From Micromonospora costi (GTDB lineage: Bacteria; Actinomycetota; Actinomycetes; Mycobacteriales; Micromonosporaceae): 64,000 nucleotides of DNA. The stretch spans positions 930,001 to 994,000 of the forward strand of contig NZ_RBAN01000001.1 of NCBI RefSeq assembly GCF_003626655.1. Direction: 5' to 3'. The notes under the pieces were generated by a model. It did no database searches and was not told where the DNA came from. It saw nothing but the letters and a program-made list of their open reading frames with translations. A program made the position numbers and the translations under genes. Shown here piece by piece: positions 17,605-25,729 of this stretch. The stretch's first letter is position 1. Every line of letters starts with the position of its first letter.

Positions 17605-17805
17605 TCAGCGTAGTCGGGCGGGCACCCGGTCGGGATAGGCCGCGCAGACCGCCCGCCACACCACGTGCGTCTCCTCACCCGCGGCGAGGGCCTGCGCGAT
17701 GGTCCGCCCACCGAGCTGGGAGAGCACCTGGTCGCTGGCGATGCTGGCCGCGTAACCGGGGCCGAACGCCTCCTCCAGCCGCGCCCAGAAGTCGGTCAGC
17801 CGCAC
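17605..17805 (-). CDS. DUF3046 family protein
   Basis: This 66-residue product, beginning RLTDFWARLEEAFG and containing VLSQLGGRTIAQALAAG, matches DUF3046, a small actinobacterial family usually encoded just upstream of recA. It has no signal or membrane segment, and its function is unknown. The start is GTG at 17805 behind a strong AGGAGG. It begins four bases after the stop of the MFS gene, so it is probably on the same transcript. The gap to recA holds the recA promoter and SOS box. Confidence 0.85.
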   Translation of the reverse strand: MRLTDFWARLEEAFGPGYAASIASDQVLSQLGGRTIAQALAAGEETHVVWRAVCAAYPDRVPARLR

Positions 17806-17809
17806 GTGA

Positions 17810-19180
17810 TCAGTCCTCCTCGTCCGGTGCCCCCGCCGGCACCGGACGCAACGCTAGCGCCACCAGAGGGACGGTCGCGACCGCGGCGAGCAGGGTGAGG
17901 ACGGGATAACCGGCGGCCCGCATGACAAACCCGCTGACCGCGGCGGCCGCCGCGCCGGCGAGCCCCATCGTGAGATCGGAGAAGCCCTGCACGCTGGGGC
18001 GTACGGCGGCCGGCACCGACTCGGACAGCAGCGTGGAGCCCGCGACCATGGTGCCGGACCAGCCCAGCCCGAGCAGGACCAGACCGATCGAGAGCCGGGG
18101 CGTGTGGTGCCCCGCCGTGCCGGCGACCGCGCACGCGGCGAGCAGCAGGGCGACGCCGGTCAGGATCACGGCCCGACGGCCGAGCCGGTCGGTGAGCCAA
18201 CCCACCACCGGCGAGAGCGCGTACATGCCGGCGATGTGCAGGCTCAGCACGAGGCCGACCACCCGCAGCACGTCGGCGTCGCCGTGCGACTCGCCGAGCC
18301 GCACGGGCGTCATCGACATGACCGCCACCATGACGGTGTGCCCCACGGCGACCGCGGCGATGCCGAGCCGGGCGGCGGGCCGGCCGCGTACCACCTGCCA
18401 CGCCGCCCGCATCCCGGCGCGCCGGGCGGGCGGCGCCGGCGCGGCGACGGCCCCGGGCGGCGGGGTGACCTCGGGCCCGGCGGCGGCCTCCACGCCCACG
18501 CCGGACGCCACGGCGGCGGGAGCCGCGGTGCGGGCCGCCGCGAGCCGGCGCGCGGTGAGCAGCGGGTCGGGCCGCAGCAGCACCAGGAGTACGCCGGCGG
18601 CGAGCACGAACGCGACGGCGCTGAACGCGAACGGGCCGGCCAGCGGCGGCAGACCCCAGCCGCTGGTGGTGTGGTCGGCCAGCGCGGCGAAGTTCGGCGC
18701 CGCCACCGCGCCGATGGTGGTGGCCCAGACGATCAACGAGAGCTGGCGGCCCCGGCGGGCCGGCTCGGCGAGGTCCACGGCGGCGTAGCGGGCCTGGAGG
18801 TTGGCCGCCGTGCCGCCGCCGAAGAACAGCATGCCCAGGAAGAGCAGCGGCACGACGTGGGTGACCGTGGCGAGCACGACCAGCACCGCGCCGACCGCGC
18901 CGGCCAGGTACGCGATGGCCAGCCCCGGCCGGCGACCGTGCCCGTTCATGACCCGGGTGACCGGGACCGCCAGCAGCGCGCCGCCCACCACGGAGGCGCT
19001 CTGCGCGACACCGGCGAGCGCCGTGCCGGCGACCCGCGCGGCGAGCAGCGCGCCCACCGAGATGCCGATGGTGACGCCGATCCCGCCGATGATCTGGGTG
19101 CCGAAGAGCAGGCGCAGGGTCCGCCGCTGGATCGGCGCGACGTCGGGTGCGGCGACCGGCGCGGTCAGGTCCGTGGCCAT
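17810..19180 (-). CDS. MFS transporter
   Basis: The 456-residue product is a major facilitator superfamily permease with about 12 membrane segments and a cytoplasmic loop of roughly 60 Pro/Ala/Val-rich residues in the middle. The GHGRRPGL loop between segments 2 and 3 and DRLGRRAVIL in the second half are the paired signature motifs of the superfamily. The fold is typical of drug or metabolite efflux proteins, but no substrate can be named. The ATG at 19180 follows GGAG. It is upstream of the DUF3046 gene on the same strand. Confidence 0.85.
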   Translation of the reverse strand: MATDLTAPVAAPDVAPIQRRTLRLLFGTQIIGGIGVTIGISVGALLAARVAGTALAGVAQSASVVGGALLAVPVTRVMNGHGRRPGLAIAYLAGAVGAVLVVLATVTHVVPLLFLGMLFFGGGTAANLQARYAAVDLAEPARRGRQLSLIVWATTIGAVAAPNFAALADHTTSGWGLPPLAGPFAFSAVAFVLAAGVLLVLLRPDPLLTARRLAAARTAAPAAVASGVGVEAAAGPEVTPPPGAVAAPAPPARRAGMRAAWQVVRGRPAARLGIAAVAVGHTVMVAVMSMTPVRLGESHGDADVLRVVGLVLSLHIAGMYALSPVVGWLTDRLGRRAVILTGVALLLAACAVAGTAGHHTPRLSIGLVLLGLGWSGTMVAGSTLLSESVPAAVRPSVQGFSDLTMGLAGAAAAAVSGFVMRAAGYPVLTLLAAVATVPLVALALRPVPAGAPDEED

Positions 19181-19301
19181 CGGGCAGCTCCTGCGGTGCG
19201 GGGGGGGTGGTGACGCCGCCCATCCTCGCGCAGTCACCGCTCCCGGTGGCACCCGGTTTCGCCGACGGCCGAAGCGCCGGCCCGTCGGCCGCCGTCGCGG
19301 A

Positions 19302-20003
19302 TCAGGCGAGGGCGCGGGCGGCGACGGTCAGGTCGGTGACCAGCCCCTCGTACGCCTTGTCCTGGTCGTCGGCCCGCAGCACCGCCGACGGGTGGATGGT
19401 CGCGAGCAGCCGGGACGGCGGGGTGTCGGCCCGCTTCCCGGCGCTGTCGACGGGCACCTGCTGGAAGTCCTCGGGGTGCTGCGCCGACGCCGGCCACGGC
19501 AGCAGCTCGCCGCGCTGCTTCGTCACCCGGAAGGTCGGGCCGAGCAGCGCCTTGGCGGCCGTGGCGCCGAGCACCACGACGATCTCCGGGTGCAACCGTG
19601 CGAACTCCGCGACCAGCCACGGACGGCAGGCGGTGATGTGCACGCGGTCGGGGGTCTGGTGGATGCGCCGCTTGCCGCGCAGCTCGAACCGGAAGTGCTT
19701 CACGGCGTTGGTGAGGTAGATGTGCCCGGGGTCGAGGCCGGCGTCGTCGACCGCCTTGCGCAGCAACCGGCCGGCGGGCCCCACGAACGGCAGGCCCTTC
19801 TGGTCCTCCATGTCGCCGGGCTGCTCGCCCACGAAGACCACCCGGGCGCTCTCGTCGCCCCGGCCGAAGACCGTCTGCGAGGCGTCCCGGTAGAGCTCGC
19901 AGCCCCGGCAGCCGGCGGCCGCCGCCCGGAGCTCGTCGAGGGTGTCCGCCTCGGGTGGGATGAACCGCTGGGCGCCCGGGGCGCTCTCGGACTGCTCGGC
20001 CAT
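19302..20003 (-). CDS. udgX: Uracil-DNA glycosylase, UdgX family
   Basis: UdgX binds uracil in DNA so tightly that it becomes covalently joined to the site. The 233-residue product has motif A GEQPG (residues 59-63), the diagnostic KRRIH loop (111-115) whose histidine H115 corresponds to the covalently attached residue of the mycobacterial protein, and the HPSAVLR motif near the C-terminus. Cysteines C32 and C35 (CRGC) and a later ACRPW cysteine fit the iron-sulfur cluster of family 4-type enzymes. The ATG at 20003 is the natural start. The KRRIH loop separates it from ordinary family 4 glycosylases. Confidence 0.9.
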   Translation of the reverse strand: MAEQSESAPGAQRFIPPEADTLDELRAAAAGCRGCELYRDASQTVFGRGDESARVVFVGEQPGDMEDQKGLPFVGPAGRLLRKAVDDAGLDPGHIYLTNAVKHFRFELRGKRRIHQTPDRVHITACRPWLVAEFARLHPEIVVVLGATAAKALLGPTFRVTKQRGELLPWPASAQHPEDFQQVPVDSAGKRADTPPSRLLATIHPSAVLRADDQDKAYEGLVTDLTVAARALA

Positions 20004-20063
20004 GCCGACTGTTATATACCCGTTCGCGGGAGCATGCCGGGTACCCGCCGGCCGGCCGGGCCG

Positions 20064-20174
20064 TCAGGACCGGCCGGCGCTGCCGCCCGACATCAGCGAG
20101 ATGAACACGATGATGACCACGACCGCCGCCACGGCGATCACGACCCCGATGGCCCGCTTCAGACCCGGCGACAC
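20064..20174 (-). CDS. Small single-pass membrane protein
   Basis: A 36-residue product starting at GTG 20174 reads VSPGLKRAIGVVIAVAA and continues with a very hydrophobic VVVIIVFISLMSG, giving one membrane helix with a basic N-terminal flank and a short polar tail. A GGTGGGG stretch precedes the start. Longer in-frame starts would run into the family A element and have non-protein-like composition. I do not know a function; the size and layout resemble small envelope proteins found widely in actinobacteria. Confidence 0.6.
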   Translation of the reverse strand: MSPGLKRAIGVVIAVAAVVVIIVFISLMSGGSAGRS

Positions 20175-20240
20175 AACCCCACCCCCGCTCCCGCTCCCTC
20201 GGGCCGCGCATACCCACGGCGCACACCCCCATCCCTTCCG

Positions 20241-20310
20241 CGATCTTGCACTTTCAGCCCCGGCGAACCGGGGCATCAGCGACATTCCAGGGGCACAAAC
20301 TGCAAGATCG
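20241..20310. repeat. Interspersed palindromic element, family A, copy 2 (70 bp)
   Basis: Arms CGATCTTGCA (20241-20250) and TGCAAGATCG (20301-20310) are perfect complements, with three further pairs after one mismatch. The centre differs from copies 1 and 3, although all contain short G/C runs that can pair. Here the element lies between two genes of the same direction, eight bases beyond the stop codon of the MocR-type regulator gene, so it could end that transcript. Confidence 0.8.
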
Positions 20311-20318
20311 CGGGGGAC

Positions 20319-21659
20319 TCACGCGGTGAAACCCCGCTCGGGTGGCGGCAGGGCGGCCCCGGCCAGGGCGTCGGCGAGGGGCGTGATGTCGGCGTCGGTC
20401 AGCGGGCTCACGGTGATGCGCAGGCCGGGGGCGGCCGCGATGCGGTAGAGCGCGCCGGGGGCGACCGACCAGCCGGCGTCGCGCAACGCGGTCACCGCGC
20501 GGGTCTCGTCCGGTACGGGGAGCCAGACGTTGATGCCGCTGCGCCCGTGGGCGGCGATCCCCCGCTCGGCCAGCGCGGCGAGCAGCGCCTCGCGCCGCCG
20601 GTCGTAGCTCCCCGCGGCGCGGTGCACCAGCGCGGCGACCGCCGGATCCCGCCAGAGCCCGAGCAGCAGCCGTTGCAGCACCGTGGACACCCAGCCGGCG
20701 CCGACGCGGGCACGCCCGGCCACCCGGGCCACCGTGGTCTCGTCACCGACGAGGACGGCGAGCCGCAGATCCGGGCCGAAGGGCTTGCTGGCCGAGCGGA
20801 GGAAGGCCCAGCTCGCCGTCGCCCCGGCCAGCGGGTGCAGCGGTACGCGGGCCAGCTCGGCCGCGTGGTCGTCCTCGACGAGCAGCAGGTCCGGCCAGCC
20901 GGCGAGCAACTCGCGCAGCGCGGCGGCGCGGGCGGCGGACACGGCCGCGCCGGTCGGGTTCTGCGCCCGGCTCGTCACGATCAGCGCACGGGCACCGGCG
21001 GCCAGCGCGGCCGCCACCCCGGCCACCATCGGCCCCTCGTCGTCGACGGGCACGCCGATCGGGCGCAGCCCGAGCGCCGCCACCAGGTCGAGCAGGTTGG
21101 CCCAGCCCGGGTCCTCGACCGCGACCGCGTCGCCGGGGCGCAGGTGGGCGCCGAGCAGCCGCTCGATGCCGTCCAGCGCGCCGCCGGTGAGGGTCAGTTC
21201 CCCGGCCGGCACGCCGTCGGCGGCGAGCCGCGCCCGGGCCGCCTCGGCCAGCTCGGGGAGCACCCCGGCGCCCGAGTAGCTGATCGGCGGGCCGGCCTCG
21301 GCGGCGAGGGCCGCCAGGTGGGGCCCGAGCGGCGGCAGCAGCGTCGCGTCCGGCTCGCCGGCCGAGAGGTCGCGCAGGCCGGGAGCGGACGGCGGGCGCA
21401 ACGCCGAGCGGCGGGCGGCCACGGGCGGGCGGGGGCGGACACGGGTGCCGTGCCGGCCGGCGGTAGCGACCAGGCCCCGCTGGCGCAGCTCCTGGTAGGC
21501 CCGGGCGACGGTGGCCGGGCTGACGGACAGGTCGGCGGCGAGCGCCCGGACGGGCGGCAGCGCGGCGCCCGGCGGCAGCGCGGCCGTACGGATTCCGGAC
21601 TCGATGCTGGCCGAAATCTCGACGGCCGTGGTCCCGGTGACCTGATAGCGTGCTGACAC
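20319..21659 (-). CDS. MocR-type regulator (GntR HTH with aminotransferase-like domain)
   Basis: The 446-residue product has an N-terminal winged-helix GntR domain (about residues 10-75, with LSVSPATVARAYQELRQRGL) fused to a fold-type I aminotransferase domain. The PLP lysine is probably in LRSASKPFG, and the aspartate/asparagine cofactor contacts fit TSRAQNPTG and LLLVEDDHA. MocR proteins sense PLP or amino compounds and usually control a divergent neighbour, here the flavin-oxidase/acetyltransferase gene 34 bases away. The start is GTG at 21659. A palindrome at 21670-21683 may be its operator. Confidence 0.88.
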   Translation of the reverse strand: MSARYQVTGTTAVEISASIESGIRTAALPPGAALPPVRALAADLSVSPATVARAYQELRQRGLVATAGRHGTRVRPRPPVAARRSALRPPSAPGLRDLSAGEPDATLLPPLGPHLAALAAEAGPPISYSGAGVLPELAEAARARLAADGVPAGELTLTGGALDGIERLLGAHLRPGDAVAVEDPGWANLLDLVAALGLRPIGVPVDDEGPMVAGVAAALAAGARALIVTSRAQNPTGAAVSAARAAALRELLAGWPDLLLVEDDHAAELARVPLHPLAGATASWAFLRSASKPFGPDLRLAVLVGDETTVARVAGRARVGAGWVSTVLQRLLLGLWRDPAVAALVHRAAGSYDRRREALLAALAERGIAAHGRSGINVWLPVPDETRAVTALRDAGWSVAPGALYRIAAAPGLRITVSPLTDADITPLADALAGAALPPPERGFTA

Positions 21660-21669
21660 AAATCAAGGA

Positions 21670-21683
21670 TTGTACTAGAACAA
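21670..21683. promoter_or_regulatory. Probable operator in the MocR / oxidase-acetyltransferase divergent promoter
   Basis: TTGTACTAGAACAA is a near-perfect 14-bp palindrome centred on CTAG, in a 34-base gap between two divergent start codons that is much more AT-rich than its surroundings. Its position, covering both promoters, suits autoregulation by the MocR protein. TACTAG could also form part of a -10 box. Confidence 0.5.
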
Positions 21684-21693
21684 AGGCGGACTC

Positions 21694-22962
21694 ATGACCC
21701 CGGAGACCGACCCCGGCACCACGTACCCCCCGACCGCCCGGACGACGGCCACCCGCTCCCGGGACCGGATGAGCTACGACCGCGCTGCCGTCCACGCGGT
21801 GCTCGACGAGGCCTACCACTGCACGCTCGGGTTCACCCGGGACGGCGAGCCGCGGGTCCTGCCGACCCTGCACGTCCGCGTCGGCGACACGCTCTACCTG
21901 CACGGCTCCACGGGGAGCCGGCCGCTGCTCGCCGCCCGGGGCGACGGGCTGCCCGTCTGCGTGGCGGTGACCCTGCTCGACGGGCTGGTCTACGGCCGCT
22001 CGCAGTTCCACCACAGCGCCAACTACCGGTCGGTCGTCGCGCACGGCACCGCCCGGCTCGTCACCGACGAGCGGGAGAAGGCCGACGTGCTCACCGCCCT
22101 CGTGGAGAAGGTCGGCGCGGGGCGCAGCGCCGACAGCCGACCGCCGAACCGCAGGGAGCTGGCCGAAACGGCCATGCTGGCGCTGCCGCTGCGCGAGGTC
22201 TCGCTGCGCGTCCGCGCCGGGGGCGTCCGCGAGGACGAGGCCGACCTCGCCCTGCCGCACTGGGCCGGGGTGGTGCCGCTGCGGCTGACGCCGGGCCGTC
22301 CCGAGCCGGACGCGGGCGTGACCGTCCCCGTCCCGGCGTACCTGCGTGCGGCCCGCTCCCCCTGGCACGAGCCGGCGGTGCTGCGCGGCGACCACGTCGT
22401 GCTGGAGCCGCTCGACCTCGCGCACGCCGACGAACTGCACACCGCCACCGCCGACCCCGAGGTCTGGGCGCACCTGTGGCGGCCCCTCCCGGCCGACGCC
22501 GCCGGCACGGCCGCCGTCGTCACGGAGGCGCTGGCCGCCCACGAGCGGGGCGAGCGGGTGCCCTGGGTGCAGCGCTGCGCGGTGACCGGCGCGGTGGTCG
22601 GCAGCACGTCGTACTACGAGGTGGACCCGCAGCGCGGGTCGGTGGCCATCGGCTACACGTTCCTGGGCCGGCCCTGGTGGCGGACCGGGATCAACACCGA
22701 GGCGAAGCTGCTGCTGCTCGCCCACGCCTTCGACGACCTGGGCGCGGCGCGGGTCGTCTGGCACACCGACATCCGCAACGAACGCTCGCAGCGGGCCATC
22801 GAACGGCTCGGCGCCACCCGCGAGGGGGTGCTGCGCAAGCACCGGCGGCGGCCGGACGGCTCCTGGCGGGACACCGTGCAGTACGCCATGACCGTCGACG
22901 AGTGGCCGAACGCACAGGTCACCCTCCGGGAAAGACTTCGCCGTACGGCACCGGTGGCGTGA
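21694..22962 (+). CDS. Bifunctional FMN-binding split-barrel (pyridoxamine oxidase-like) / GNAT acetyltransferase
   Basis: The 422-residue product joins two domains. Residues about 25-225 resemble the pyridoxamine 5'-phosphate oxidase-like flavin-binding barrel (LGFTRDGEPRVLPTLHVRVG, FHHSANYRSVVAHGTARLV). Residues about 230-410 are a RimJ/RimL-type N-acetyltransferase with LGRPWWRTGINTEAKLLLL and RNERSQRAIERLGATREG. Substrates are unknown. The divergent MocR regulator points to a pyridoxal- or amine-related signal. The ATG at 21694 lies behind AAAGGCGG. leuE follows with a one-base overlap, so both are coupled. Confidence 0.85.
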   Translation: MTPETDPGTTYPPTARTTATRSRDRMSYDRAAVHAVLDEAYHCTLGFTRDGEPRVLPTLHVRVGDTLYLHGSTGSRPLLAARGDGLPVCVAVTLLDGLVYGRSQFHHSANYRSVVAHGTARLVTDEREKADVLTALVEKVGAGRSADSRPPNRRELAETAMLALPLREVSLRVRAGGVREDEADLALPHWAGVVPLRLTPGRPEPDAGVTVPVPAYLRAARSPWHEPAVLRGDHVVLEPLDLAHADELHTATADPEVWAHLWRPLPADAAGTAAVVTEALAAHERGERVPWVQRCAVTGAVVGSTSYYEVDPQRGSVAIGYTFLGRPWWRTGINTEAKLLLLAHAFDDLGAARVVWHTDIRNERSQRAIERLGATREGVLRKHRRRPDGSWRDTVQYAMTVDEWPNAQVTLRERLRRTAPVA

Positions 22963-23630
22963 TGATGTCCGGCGTGCTGGGGATCACCGACATCGGAACG
23001 TACGTGCTGGGCACCGTGGCGATCATCCTGCTGCCCGGGCCCAACTCTCTCTTCGTGCTGTCCACCGCTGCCAAGCGCGGCGTGGGCGCGGGCTACCGGG
23101 CCGCCGGTGGCGTCTTCCTCGGCGACGGGGTGCTGATGGTCCTCTCCGCCGCCGGGGTGGCGTCGCTGCTCAAGGCGTACCCCCCGCTCTTCCTCGTGGT
23201 GAAGTACGCCGGCGCGGCGTACCTCGGCTACGTGGGTCTCACCATGCTGCGCGGGGCCTGGCGCCGCTGGCGCGACCGCAACGACCCGGCCTCGCCGCGC
23301 CTCATCGACGCGGCGGAGCCGGCGGCGATGCGCTCACCGTTCCGCAAGGCGCTGGTGATCAGCCTGCTCAACCCGAAGGCGATCCTCTTCTTCATCTCGT
23401 TCTTCATCCAGTTCGTCGACCCGACGTACCACTGGCCGGCCCTGTCCTTCCTGCTGCTCGGGCTCATCGCGCAGCTGACCAGCGCGCTCTACCTGACCGT
23501 GCTGATCTTCACGGGTACCTTCCTCGCCGCTCAGTTCCGCCGGCGCCGCCGGCTCGCGGCCGGCGCCACCACGGGCGTGGCCGCCCTGTTCCTGGGCTTC
23601 AGCGTCAAGCTCGCCACCGCGAGCATGTAG
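22962..23630 (+). CDS. leuE: LysE/RhtB-family amino acid exporter, LeuE-like
   Basis: The 222-residue product has about six membrane segments and the LysE-family N-terminal motif LLPGPNSLFVLSTAAKRG. The LLNPKAILFFISFFIQFVDP segment is typical of the leucine exporter LeuE. The first ATG (22962) shares one base with the upstream stop codon, and a second ATG follows at once. Being coupled to the oxidase/acetyltransferase suggests that the pair modifies and exports an amino compound, which is inference. The gene ends 16 bases before the convergent Spo0M-like gene. Confidence 0.88.
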   Translation: MMSGVLGITDIGTYVLGTVAIILLPGPNSLFVLSTAAKRGVGAGYRAAGGVFLGDGVLMVLSAAGVASLLKAYPPLFLVVKYAGAAYLGYVGLTMLRGAWRRWRDRNDPASPRLIDAAEPAAMRSPFRKALVISLLNPKAILFFISFFIQFVDPTYHWPALSFLLLGLIAQLTSALYLTVLIFTGTFLAAQFRRRRRLAAGATTGVAALFLGFSVKLATASM

Positions 23631-23646
23631 GCGGGCGGCGCGGCGC

Positions 23647-24570
23647 TCACGTGCCGTCGCCGCCACCCCCGCCGACCCCCGCGCCGCCCGCGGTGCCGCC
23701 GAGACCGAACCCGGGCGGCACCGGGTCGTCGGGCGGGCGGCTCACGTGGGCGGACTCGGTGATGGTCGCCGACCAGTCGCTGTGGGCGGCGACCGCGGCG
23801 TGCCGGTTGATGGCCTGGCGCAGCCAGCCGTCCACCGTGGAGACCCAGTCCCGCCGGTCGGCGCCGACGTGCCAGACCCGGAACCGGCTGATGCTCTGGT
23901 GGGTCACCCCGGCCAGGGCCAGCCGGCGGTCCAGCCAGAGGATCACCTCCAGGCCGGCCTCGTTCGCCACGAAGATCAGCTCGAGTTCGGTGATCGGGCC
24001 GGCGTAGAGCGGCGCGACCCAGTACCCGATCCGCTGGTGCAGCGGCAGCGCCTGCTCCACCCCGGGCAGCCGGGCGTCGACCAGCCCCGCCTGGCGCATG
24101 CTGAAACCGAGCGTGTCCAGCGCCGCGAGCACGTGCGCCTGCGTCGGCAGCGGGTGCACGAAGACCGGCACCATCGCGCCCTGGTCCAGCCGCGCCTCAA
24201 TGGCCACCTCGGTGCGCAGCCCCATCCGGAGGCTCAGCAACGGCACCCCGCCGACCGTCGTCACGGGGGTCTCCCAGGGCATCGGGAACTGGAACGGGAT
24301 GGTCCGGCCCCGCCCCGCCCGCAGCACGAACGCGCCGGTCAGCGACGCCTCGTGGAACTGCACGAGGCGTCGCGGCGCGGACGGGTCGTCCGGCTCGGCC
24401 GTCGTCACCAGACCGAGCCGGACGTGCAGCACCGGCACGTCGACCCGGCCGGCGGTGACCGTCACCCGGCCGGGCAGTCGCAGGCCCGGCAGGGTGCTCG
24501 GGTTGGTGAGGGCGGTGCGTACGGTCAGGCCGGTCCAGCCCGACTCCGGCGACACCCCCGTGACCCGCAC
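23647..24570 (-). CDS. Spo0M-like (sporulation-control, arrestin-fold) protein
   Basis: The 307-residue product resembles the Spo0M family: an N-terminal beta-rich arrestin-like part with IPFQFPMPWETPVTTVGG and VPVFVHPLPTQAHVLAALDT, followed by family-like segments DTLGFSMRQAGL and ELELIFVANEAGLEVILWLD. In Bacillus Spo0M is linked to control of sporulation and cell shape. The last 25 residues are Gly-rich. The start is GTG at 24570 with GAGGGGGG just before it; an in-frame TGA lies three codons upstream, so no longer form exists. Compared with the family the usual N-terminal lead (about 15 residues) is short. Confidence 0.75.
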   Translation of the reverse strand: MRVTGVSPESGWTGLTVRTALTNPSTLPGLRLPGRVTVTAGRVDVPVLHVRLGLVTTAEPDDPSAPRRLVQFHEASLTGAFVLRAGRGRTIPFQFPMPWETPVTTVGGVPLLSLRMGLRTEVAIEARLDQGAMVPVFVHPLPTQAHVLAALDTLGFSMRQAGLVDARLPGVEQALPLHQRIGYWVAPLYAGPITELELIFVANEAGLEVILWLDRRLALAGVTHQSISRFRVWHVGADRRDWVSTVDGWLRQAINRHAAVAAHSDWSATITESAHVSRPPDDPVPPGFGLGGTAGGAGVGGGGGDGT

Positions 24571-24664
24571 CGGACCCCCTCACCCCGCCGCCGAGCGCGC
24601 ACCCCACCCCCACTGTGGCGGAGAGCGCACCCGGCCGGCCGGGGTTCGCCGAAAGCGTCCGGCC

Positions 24665-25729
24665 TCAGCGCAGCCGGCGACCCCGCGGAACCGGGTCGGT
24701 CTCGTCGTCGAACTCGCCGATGACCTCCTCCAGCAGGTCCTCCAGCGCCACGAAGCCGACCGGCCGGGCCGGGCCGCCGCCGTTGCGCACCAGGGCGAGC
24801 TGCGACTGGCGGCCCCGCATCGCGGCCACCGCCTCGGTCACCGACGCCTCCGCCGGCAGGGTGAAGGCGTTGCTCATGAGGTCACCGGCGGTCGCCGGCT
24901 GGCCCGTGGTGACGGCACGCACCGCCTCCCGGACGTGCACCAGGCCGCAGACGTCGCCGGCCGCGTCCAGGACCGCCAGGCGTGACCGGCCGCTGTCCCG
25001 GCTGACCTCCTCGATCCGCTCGGCCGAGTCGCCGCGGCGGACCGTCACCATGGTCGAGAACGGCTCCATGACCTGGGACACCGTGGTGCCCTGCAACTCC
25101 AGCATGCTGGTCAGCAGCTGGTGCTGCTCGGCGCCGAGCAGCCCGTGCTCGCGGGACTGCTCCAGCAGCATCCGCAGTTCGTCCGGCCCGTGCACCTGGG
25201 CCAGCTGGTCCTGCGGGTTCACCCGGGCCAGCCGCAGGATCGAGTTGGCCAGCGCGTTGAGCGCGGACAGCACCGGCCGGGCCACCCGGGCGAACGCCCG
25301 GAACGGCAGGGCCAGCACCATGGCCGAGCGCTCCGCGTCGATGATCGCCCAGGACTTCGGCGCCATCTCCCCCACCACGAGGTGCAGGAAGGTGACCAGC
25401 GCCAGCGCGAACACCAGCGCCACCGCGTGGCTGGCCGCGTCCGGCAGGCCCACCGCGTGCAGCAGCGGGCTGATCAGGTGCTCGATCGCCGGCTCGGCGA
25501 GCGCACCCAGGCCCAGCGTGCAGAGCGTGATGCCCAGCTGGGCGCCCGCGAGCATCAGCGACAACTCGCGGACCCCGTCCAGCGCGGCCCGGGCCGCCCG
25601 CCCGCCGCCCGCCGCGGCCTGCTCCAGGCGGTACCGCTTGCTCGCCACCAGGGCGAACTCGGCGGCCACGAAGAAGCCGTTGAGGGCCAGCAGCACCACC
25701 GAGGTGAACAGCGCGACACCCGGGCTCAT
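24665..25729 (-). CDS. CNNM / CBS-pair membrane protein (HlyC/CorC-like)
   Basis: The 354-residue product has the CNNM membrane domain (about residues 1-190; FFVAAEFALVASKRYRLEQ, AGAQLGITLCTLGLGALAEP) with three to four helices, then a CBS pair (VMEPFSTMVTVRRGDSAERI and a second repeat around 280-345). The family is linked to magnesium and divalent cation efflux; older names call it hemolysin. The CorC_HlyC C-terminal domain of the upstream paralogue is missing. The ATG overlaps the upstream stop as ATGA, so the two paralogues are coupled and may form a heteromer. Confidence 0.88.
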   Translation of the reverse strand: MSPGVALFTSVVLLALNGFFVAAEFALVASKRYRLEQAAAGGGRAARAALDGVRELSLMLAGAQLGITLCTLGLGALAEPAIEHLISPLLHAVGLPDAASHAVALVFALALVTFLHLVVGEMAPKSWAIIDAERSAMVLALPFRAFARVARPVLSALNALANSILRLARVNPQDQLAQVHGPDELRMLLEQSREHGLLGAEQHQLLTSMLELQGTTVSQVMEPFSTMVTVRRGDSAERIEEVSRDSGRSRLAVLDAAGDVCGLVHVREAVRAVTTGQPATAGDLMSNAFTLPAEASVTEAVAAMRGRQSQLALVRNGGGPARPVGFVALEDLLEEVIGEFDDETDPVPRGRRLR

